NCBI GenBank assembly: GCA_026545765.1
Contig: CM048839.1
Span: 56,669,177 to 56,733,176 of the forward strand
Length of the DNA: 64,000 nt
Source of the DNA: Plantago major
Taxonomy: Eukaryota; Streptophyta; Magnoliopsida; Lamiales; Plantaginaceae
Direction: 5' to 3'
The notes beneath the pieces were generated by a model, which searched no databases, had not been told where the DNA came from, and saw only the letters and a program-made list of their open reading frames with translations. Position 1 is the stretch's first letter; each line of letters opens with the position of its first letter. The position numbers and the translations under genes were made by a program. Positions 58,054-64,000 of this stretch are shown here, piece by piece.

Positions 58054-59636
58054 TTGGCCATATCTAATGAAGAAGGCGAGTCCTCGAAGAAATCTACAAA
58101 GGTGCCGGTTGGTACGCCTTTAATCGGATATTATGCACAAGAGTGGCCAAGATTGGTGAATTCAATGCGTATGAAGAACTGGACGAGACAACATGTTGAT
58201 TTGTCGGGCATACTCTTGAATGCACACCTCCTCCTAAGCACACACAAACATTCACAAAGTACCAAGTTGTTCCAAACTTTGGGTCGCAACATTCTGGAGG
58301 GGAAGGCAACTTAGAGCAATGACGCATTTTGCATTGATGGGGAATTACACTATCTCAACCATTATTGGGAATGGACTGAGAATGTTCTGAGCCGCTGCAA
58401 GAGTGCGCTAAATTCTGCAAAGATTTACCAAGCCGTTAACGCTTTGCTTTTTATACGACTTCGATTCCAACATTATGAAATCCTTCTGTGAGGCTTGGTG
58501 TCCATCGACAAACACACTCCATATGTCGTCCGGGGAGATTTCCATCACTTTGTGGGATCTGTCGCAACTTGCTGGGTTACCTGTCTTGGGTACTTTATAT
58601 GACGAGGTGAATCCTGATGTTCTAAAAATTACCGGAAAAGATGTAAAGGGAGATGTGTTCGTTCCATATTCGTGCCGATATATCTACCATGCATTCCACC
58701 TGTTGAAAACGAATGAAGGCGAACGGCGTGATGCTCCTGTTACTCTTGAGAGATGGATCCGTTTTTGGTATAGCAGGGAGGTGAAGTATTCCAAGCCCCC
58801 TCCGCGCAGAGGAAGGAGTCGAACTGCTCCTGTTTCCACCCTTAATCCACTAGGTGACTTCGGGCCTCACGACGATTGGAGTTCTACAGACTTAGCATTA
58901 TTTGTCAAGTTGAACATTCCTCACGGGCGCAAGATAGAGACGTATTTGGCTGCATATCTATCATGCTGGTTGTGCGCATTTGTTCTTCCGGTCAAAGATG
59001 TTGGTATGATACGGCCAAGCACTTTCAAGATGGCGTGCAAGATGGCGATGGGGGAATCCGTGAGTTTGGCAATCCCGGTACTAGCATCGATCTATAGATG
59101 TCTCAATCATATTGCAAGGTCTTCGCAACCGTCTCATTCAAGTTGCCCATTTCCGATCCACTTCATTCATAGTTGGGTGGCCCAATACTTTAACACGCAC
59201 CATCATGTGTTTCGAACGGTTCTCAGCCCTGCCATGGTGAATTTTTCTGGTGAAGGCAGTGCGAAGCCTTTTACTCCTAGAGAGGCTCGTACCAGAATCC
59301 ACAAAGGCTCTTCTGTCAACTGGAACTGTTTTACCTGTTCAAAGCACAACTATAGATTCATCGACAATAAGAATGCCTCGGTCACTGAGCGTGAGTACTT
59401 TGCAAGCATCCGATCTTCGTTCCTTACATTGCGAGATGGTGAATGTTTCCTTACTGAGGCATATTCTCCCCATCGGTTTAGTCGCCAATTTGGGTTCTAC
59501 CAAGACGTTCCTGACGTTCTTGCCACAGAATTACATAGTGCCACCTTGCGTGAGGGTTTATCCTTTTGGAGAATGTCCACATGCTCTCTATCCTTTGATG
59601 AAGGATCTCTCTTACTGTGAAGAAAGATTACACTAG
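58054..59636 (+). CDS. Plant mobile domain protein gene, antisense in element D
   Basis: The plant mobile domain (PMD, Aminotransferase-like) occurs in host proteins such as MAIN and MAIL1, which help silence transposons, and in additional genes of Gypsy and Mutator-like elements. Recognisable parts are GTPLIGYYAQEWPRL (about 58105), the leader helix with NHYWEWTENVL (about 58358), then CEAWCPSTNTLHMSSGEISI and TLWDLSQLAGLPVLGTLYDE (58490-58605), the PMD core. Later come WIRFWY, DLALFVKLNIPHGRKIETYL, AYLSCWLCAFVLP, FPIHFIHSWVAQYF and FSRQFGFYQDVP. The order matches the PMD ORFs of Tat elements that I know. It lies between integrase and the 3' LTR but on the opposite strand. It is a fossil with a few breaks. 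Role in the element is unknown; countering host PMD silencing is a speculation. Confidence 0.85.
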
Positions 59637-59699
59637 TGGTTTCTTGCATTGGTGGATAGAGTGTGGAGGAGACCATATCGAGAGGAATATTGAGCGGTT

Positions 59700-60865
59700 G
59701 ATTCCTAAGAAGAGAGCCATTGAGTATGCTCAACAAGACGTGCCTACCAATGTTCCTGAAGTCGCCAAAGGTTTATTCTATATCCGTCTTCTTCGCTCCT
59801 TTGTTTACTTCTTCTTATTTTGACATCGTCATCCTCTTATTAGCTAAGAAGAACGCTTCCTCCAACGTTGATGAGAGCGCAAGTTGCAACAATTCCGATC
59901 GTCATTGGAAAAGGCAACGAGGAGAAGGAGCCTCCAAACCAGTGGACGTTGAAACATGTGGGGATGCTTCGAGTGTTCCGGCATCGCTGGTGGATTTTGT
60001 TCGGGAGGTAATGACTTCAAATGTTTTGTTCCCGTGATTCCCTTCATAACAAGTTTTTGACTTGATAATATATTGTCTTTCTTTGTGGCAGCTGGAGAAT
60101 GACATTCTGAACTCTGTCGGTGTCGTTCATGAATCCCAAATGGTATTGGATCAGGAGATACCCGTTTCTTCTCAGGTTGCATCTCCCATCAAGATCACAC
60201 CCACTATGATAGAGAGTTAGGAAGGTTCTCCTCGTTCTGCTACTCCTTTACCTGTAGCTCCTTGCCATCCTGTTGTTTCCACCTTTCATAGCGAAAGATT
60301 TGTGGACAAATGGGAGAAGCAATGTCTTGATCTTTTGTGGCGTGAGCTTACCACCAGGATCGTCGAGACTCCTCTAGATATGGTGTCGAGCCTTAAAGAT
60401 GAGGTCCTGATTGTGTTGGAACGATTGGAGCGATTCAAGTCTGTTGATGTTCCTTCTTTGAGGGATTTGTTCAATTCTTTGTTTGAGAAAGCCGCTATGT
60501 TTGACACTGCGAAATCTGCCATCGCTGATATGCCTTCCGATGAATCACTTGCCCAACGAGTCGCTGAATTTGATGCTCGTATCGAGGAAGCTAAAACAAA
60601 GGTGGTTGATGAATCTATTGGTGTCCGAACCTCTAAGAAGAAACTTAAATCCTTGGTTAAAAGGGTTAAGGATCTTGAGGCCTTGCTTAAGCTTAAGACG
60701 GAGTCTCTTCAAGTCGCAAAAGCAGACGTCACCAAGATGGAACAAGAAGCTGCTGAGTTGAACAACACCGTTACACCGATTGATGAAGCCAAAAAGAAGC
60801 TGGATATTCTGAGGGAAGAGTTTGAGACTGCTTATGACGAGCTGAAGACTTTGAAGCCTTTTTAG
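59700..60865 (+). CDS. C-terminal coiled-coil part of the plant mobile domain gene, element D
   Basis: The product has a basic, Ser-rich linker (about 59850-60010), an intron-like gap near 60010-60090 with a GCAG end at about 60091, then a helical tail: ERLERFKSVDVPSLRDLFNS, FDARIEEAKTKVVDESI, LKSLVKRVKDLEALLKLK and ELNNTVTPIDEAKKKLDILR, with heptads of Leu and Val that suggest a coiled coil. It ends at 60865 with TELKTLKPF-like wording. Similar coiled-coil tails follow PMD cores in other plant transposon ORFs. Fossil. Confidence 0.7.
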
Positions 60866-61690
60866 GGATTGTCATTTGCCTCTACTGTTTTTGTTTTCCT
60901 TCTTGTAACATAAGTTGCTATCTTTTGTGATGAATGATAAAGATTATCTTCCTTTTGCCATATCACTTTTGCATGCTTTTCGTGTTGAGTATCATATTGT
61001 CTTGGATAAACATATATCTCTGATACTTATGACTGGACTTAGAATGAACTAAGCTGCCTACGTACCTCTGAAAGAGGATCAAGTCAAAACGTAGTTCAAG
61101 GATGACTTTGTGATTGGAAGGGAGGGTGTCGTGCACAGTTTATACTCGTGCAGGCCAGGAGTATCTATTGCTTAACCACCTTAGACTAGGTGAGGTCTTT
61201 GAAGTTTAACCACTATAAAATGCCTTTAGTGAGGTAGGTTAACAGTTTAGCCACGTGTACTGCCATTGGTGGTCACCGTACGCAGTTTATGCTCATGCGG
61301 GTCAGGAGCGTACTAATCTAAGCACCCCTGCTTTGTTTTGAGGGCTTCTGTATTTTTTTTTCTTTTTTTTTTTTTGTTTTGTTTTCTTTCTTTTTTTTTT
61401 TTTGTTTTTTTTTTCTTTTCTTTTCTTTTTTTTTTTTTGTTTCTTCCTCTTTTTATGGGTAGTATCGCTTTAAGAATTTTCCGTTGATGGGGCCAATTCT
61501 CAATCCATCATTAGCTCTAAGTTTGTACGAACCATTTGTGTATGCTTCTTTGATGATGTATGGCCCGTCCCACTATGACGTAAACTTATTCCCGGTCTTG
61601 TGGGTCATGATGATCGGTATTCTTACAGCGAGAACAAGATCTCCCACTTGGAAAGAGTGAGGACGAACTCTCTTGTTGAATGCTCTAGAG
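60866..61690. other. Region between the two convergent genes of element D
   Basis: It starts with a likely 3' untranslated end (AATGATAAAG near 60932). Two imperfect copies of a word with GCAGTTTATGCTC and GGTCAGGAG occur near 61131-61165 and 61278-61312. A run of T, C and G-free pyrimidines lies at 61350-61449. No gene seen. Confidence 0.6.
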
Positions 61691-61698
61691 ATGCGAGC

Positions 61699-62469
61699 TT
61701 AATAGCATTCGAGTCTTTGTTGGGCTTCCAACCTTTTCTCATCCAGTGATTCTAACTCTTCCAGTCGTAGGAGAGCATTTTCTTCTTCAGTGAGCCTTTC
61801 TTGGATTACGATCCTTAGGGATGGAATCTGTCGTTCCAGGGGAAGGACAACCTCTACTCCATAAACCAGTGCGTAAGGGGTGGCCTGGGTAGGAGTTCGA
61901 TGTGTCGTCCTATAAGCCCACAATGCTTCTCCGATTCTCTCGTGCCAGTCCCTTTTCGACTTTGCTACCACTTTCTTCAACAAGTTGCACAATGTTTTAT
62001 TGAAGGCTTCTGCGAGGCCATTGGCTGCCACATAGTACATCGAAGACTTCCTCTACTTGAATTCGAATTGTTGTCACAACTTATCAATCACGGTGTTGCA
62101 GAATGGCTTTCCATTGTCGGTGATTATGTAGCGTGGAACGCCGTGCCGAAAGATAATGTTGGAACATATGAAGTCAGCAACGTTCTCTTTCTTTACTTCC
62201 TTAAGTGGTATTGCTTCCGCCCATTTAGAGAAATAGTCGGTTGCTGCCAGGATGTACAAATGACCTCCGAAGGATTTCGTCATTGGCCTAACCACATCTA
62301 ACCCCCAGGCATCAAATGGCCATGAGGAGACAGTTGGGTGTAGCGGCTCAGGTGGTTGATGGTTGAAATTAGCATGAAATTGGCAAGGTTGACATCTTTG
62401 TGCATATTCCATGCAATCTCGGACCATGGTGGGCCAATAGTATCCCATCCTCTTGATTTGAAAGTGCAA
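61699..62469 (-). CDS. Integrase region of element D
   Basis: Reading leftward: HFQIKRMGYYWPTMVRDCME and CQPCQFH are the zinc-binding part. WPFDAWGLDVVRPM, ATDYFSKWAEAIPL and YIITDNGKPFCN hold the first two catalytic residues. NGLAEAFNKTL carries the glutamate helix, followed by RTTHRTPTQATPYALVYGVEVVLP, the typical Tat ending. Fossil with a few breaks. Confidence 0.88.
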
Positions 62470-62481
62470 TTTCGGACCCGA

Positions 62482-63345
62482 CTAGTGAGCACCACAAACG
62501 CCCGAGTGTGCTTCCTCCATTGCTTGCACAGCTTCTTCATCACCTAGACATCGTAAAAACACCTCATTGAATGAGCGTCTATAGAGTGTGTCATTGTAGT
62601 ATATGAAGCGAGTTGCTCGACCTCTAATTTCTGCTCTATGGCGTAGTTCATGGGGCAACTTGCCGTATTTCAGGTAATCAACTAGAGGTTGTTGCCAGTT
62701 TTCTTTCTCGATCTCATAGACCTCCACGACATTGTTTGCTTCACCACATTCACTATCTTGAAGTATAGGCGGAACGATCCAATTCTGACAAACGGGGATA
62801 TGGATTCTCTTGTCAGGCATCACAAGAGTGGAAGCAAGTTTTGCTAGAGCGTCGGCTCGACCATTATTTCCTCGTGGAACATGTTCGATTGACACGTCCT
62901 CTAACCATCCGATCAATTTTCTAGCATAGCAAACATATGGGGCTAGTTCAGGTTTCTTGACATCATAATCCCCTAGCACTTGGTTGACCACTAATTTAGA
63001 GTCTCCATAGATGTTGAGATGTAATCTCTTTGCATCGACCGCCATCTCTAATCCGAGAATCAACGCCTGATATTCTGCAACATTATTTGAGAAATTTTGG
63101 GTCAAAGTGAATGAGTATGGCAGAACTTCCCCATTGGGCGAGAGAAACACAACTCAGCTCGCCCGTTTACGTGAGGCTCCGTCGAAGTACATTTTCCATG
63201 GAGGAATTACTTCGATTGTCATAACGTCTTTGTCAGGAAAATCTTCCGTTAACTCCCATTCCACAGGTATCGGATGATCAGCTAGGAAGTCAGCTAAGAC
63301 TTGCCCTTTGACTGCTTTTTGCGGCACGTATATGATTTCGAATTG
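62482..63345 (-). CDS. Second (archaeal-type) RNase H region of element D
   Basis: The motifs are YFDGASRKR near 63190-63160, NNVAEYQALILGLEMA, YGDSKLVVNQVLGDY and GNNGRADALAKLAS, the order of the extra RNase H that Tat elements carry between RNase H and integrase. The catalytic Asp, Glu and Asp residues of these motifs can be seen. A linker to integrase follows, with FIYYNDTLYRRSF and CLGDEEAVQAMEEAHSGVCG. Fossil. Confidence 0.88.
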
Positions 63346-64000
63346 TTAAATCTGCAAATACCACCTGGTAAGCCTATCTGAGAGCACCGGCTTTGACATA
63401 ACATACTTCAATGGATTAGCTCTTGAAACAAGATGAATTGTGTGGGCTTGGAAGTAATGCTTCAATTTTTGGATCATGAAGACGAGAGCTAAACAAAGCT
63501 TTTCGATGGGGGAATACTTTAGCTCATTTGGCGTCATCGTTCTGCTCAAATAGTAAAGTGCATTCTCTTTCCCATTGTCGTTTTCTTGAGCCAACAATGC
63601 TCCCATGGAACGTTCTTGTGCAGCTATGTATAGAACCAAAGGGCGTCCTGGTATTGGAGCTCCTAACACTGGCGGCTTCATAAGATACGACTTGATGCAT
63701 TCAAATGCGTTCCTACAAGCATGATCCCAATCAAATGGAACATCTTTTCTCATGAGGTGACTAAATTGTTGACACCTTCCTGCGAGGTTGGATATGAATC
63801 TCCGGAGGTAAGCTATCTTCCCTTGCAAGCTTCTAAGCTCATGTATGTTTTTTGGCTCAGGCATCTTCATAATCGCGTCAATTTTGGCTTGCTCAATTTC
63901 TATTCCTTGTTGTCGAACAATAAAGCCCAGAAACTTTCCAAAGCTAACTCCAAATGCGCATTTCAAAGGGTTCATCCTCAATTGGTACTTTCTTAATCGC
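63346..64000 (-). CDS. Reverse transcriptase end and first RNase H of element D (runs off the window)
   Basis: NPLKCAFGVSFGKFLGFIV and RQQGIEIEQAKIDAIMKMP are the reverse transcriptase thumb. RSLQGKIAYLRRFISNLA and FDWDHACRNAFECIKSYL lead into the RNase H motif LVLYIAAQERSMGALLAQ, then YYLSRTMTPNELKYSPIEKL and HLVSRANPLKYVM. The start of pol and gag lie beyond 64000. Confidence 0.9.
   Translation of the reverse strand, partial: RLRKYQLRMNPLKCAFGVSFGKFLGFIVRQQGIEIEQAKIDAIMKMPEPKNIHELRSLQGKIAYLRRFISNLAGRCQQFSHLMRKDVPFDWDHACRNAFECIKSYLMKPPVLGAPIPGRPLVLYIAAQERSMGALLAQENDNGKENALYYLSRTMTPNELKYSPIEKLCLALVFMIQKLKHYFQAHTIHLVSRANPLKYVMSKPVLSDRLTRWYLQI

Larger units (their letters stand above)
55353..64000 (-). 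mobile_element. Element D: Tat-lineage Gypsy element with antisense plant-mobile-domain gene (continues past the window)
   Basis: The downstream LTR is at 55353-56756, followed (going right) by an antisense gene on + (about 58050-60865) and pol on the minus strand (about 61690 to beyond 64000). Pol has reverse transcriptase, its RNase H, a second archaeal-type RNase H and integrase in that order. The dual RNase H marks the Tat lineage (Ogre, Retand, Grande relatives). The insertion point in copy C is after catag (55348-55352); the other end is outside. It is broken, with a few breaks in the visible pol. Confidence 0.88.

Overview
This window is intergenic DNA from a flowering plant, most likely a eudicot. 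It holds no intact host gene, rRNA or tRNA gene. The case for a plant is the content: Copia, Athila and Tat LTR retrotransposons with plant tRNA primer sites, a plant mobile domain, plant Helitrons with A^T insertion sites, and a retro-copy of the plant-only gene WHIRLY2. Species cannot be told from the sequence.

Almost every base belongs to a nest of transposons that can be peeled apart because four insertions leave matching 5-bp target duplications or a readable empty site elsewhere in the window. The base layer is a Helitron Rep remnant (48651-50786) flanked by two copies of one long Copia family in opposite orientation: copy A on + (pieces 1-638, 10532-13513 and 45549-48650) and copy C on - (50787-55352, running on beyond an insertion). 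Copy A was split by element F (639-10531), an Athila-type Gag-only element, which was itself split by element G (4592-8477), a tiny-interior element with 1.8-kb LTRs. Copy A was split again by Copia element E (13514-45548, minus strand). The left LTR of E then took in a WHIRLY2 processed pseudogene (14264-15315) and a 5.4-kb Helitron (15392-20778). The reverse transcriptase region of E took in element B (23354-40414), a member of the same family as A and C, whose gag carries a 1.6-kb PIF/Harbinger-like element (26459-28087). Copy C was split by element D (55353 to beyond 64000), a Tat-lineage Gypsy element with its pol on the minus strand and a plant-mobile-domain gene on the opposite strand.

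The most interesting content is the accessory gene of the A/B/C family. It spans about 5.5 kb after pol, has a nuclear-localisation-like basic block, an array of short intron-like units, a long acidic and coiled-coil middle, and a C-terminal domain conserved in all three copies. I recognise no known enzyme in it. The antisense plant-mobile-domain gene of element D, which seems to have its own TATA promoter, and the exactly bounded Helitron with its empty site in the sister LTR are the next best. All retroelements are treated as fossils: I give parts and limits, not the individual lesions.
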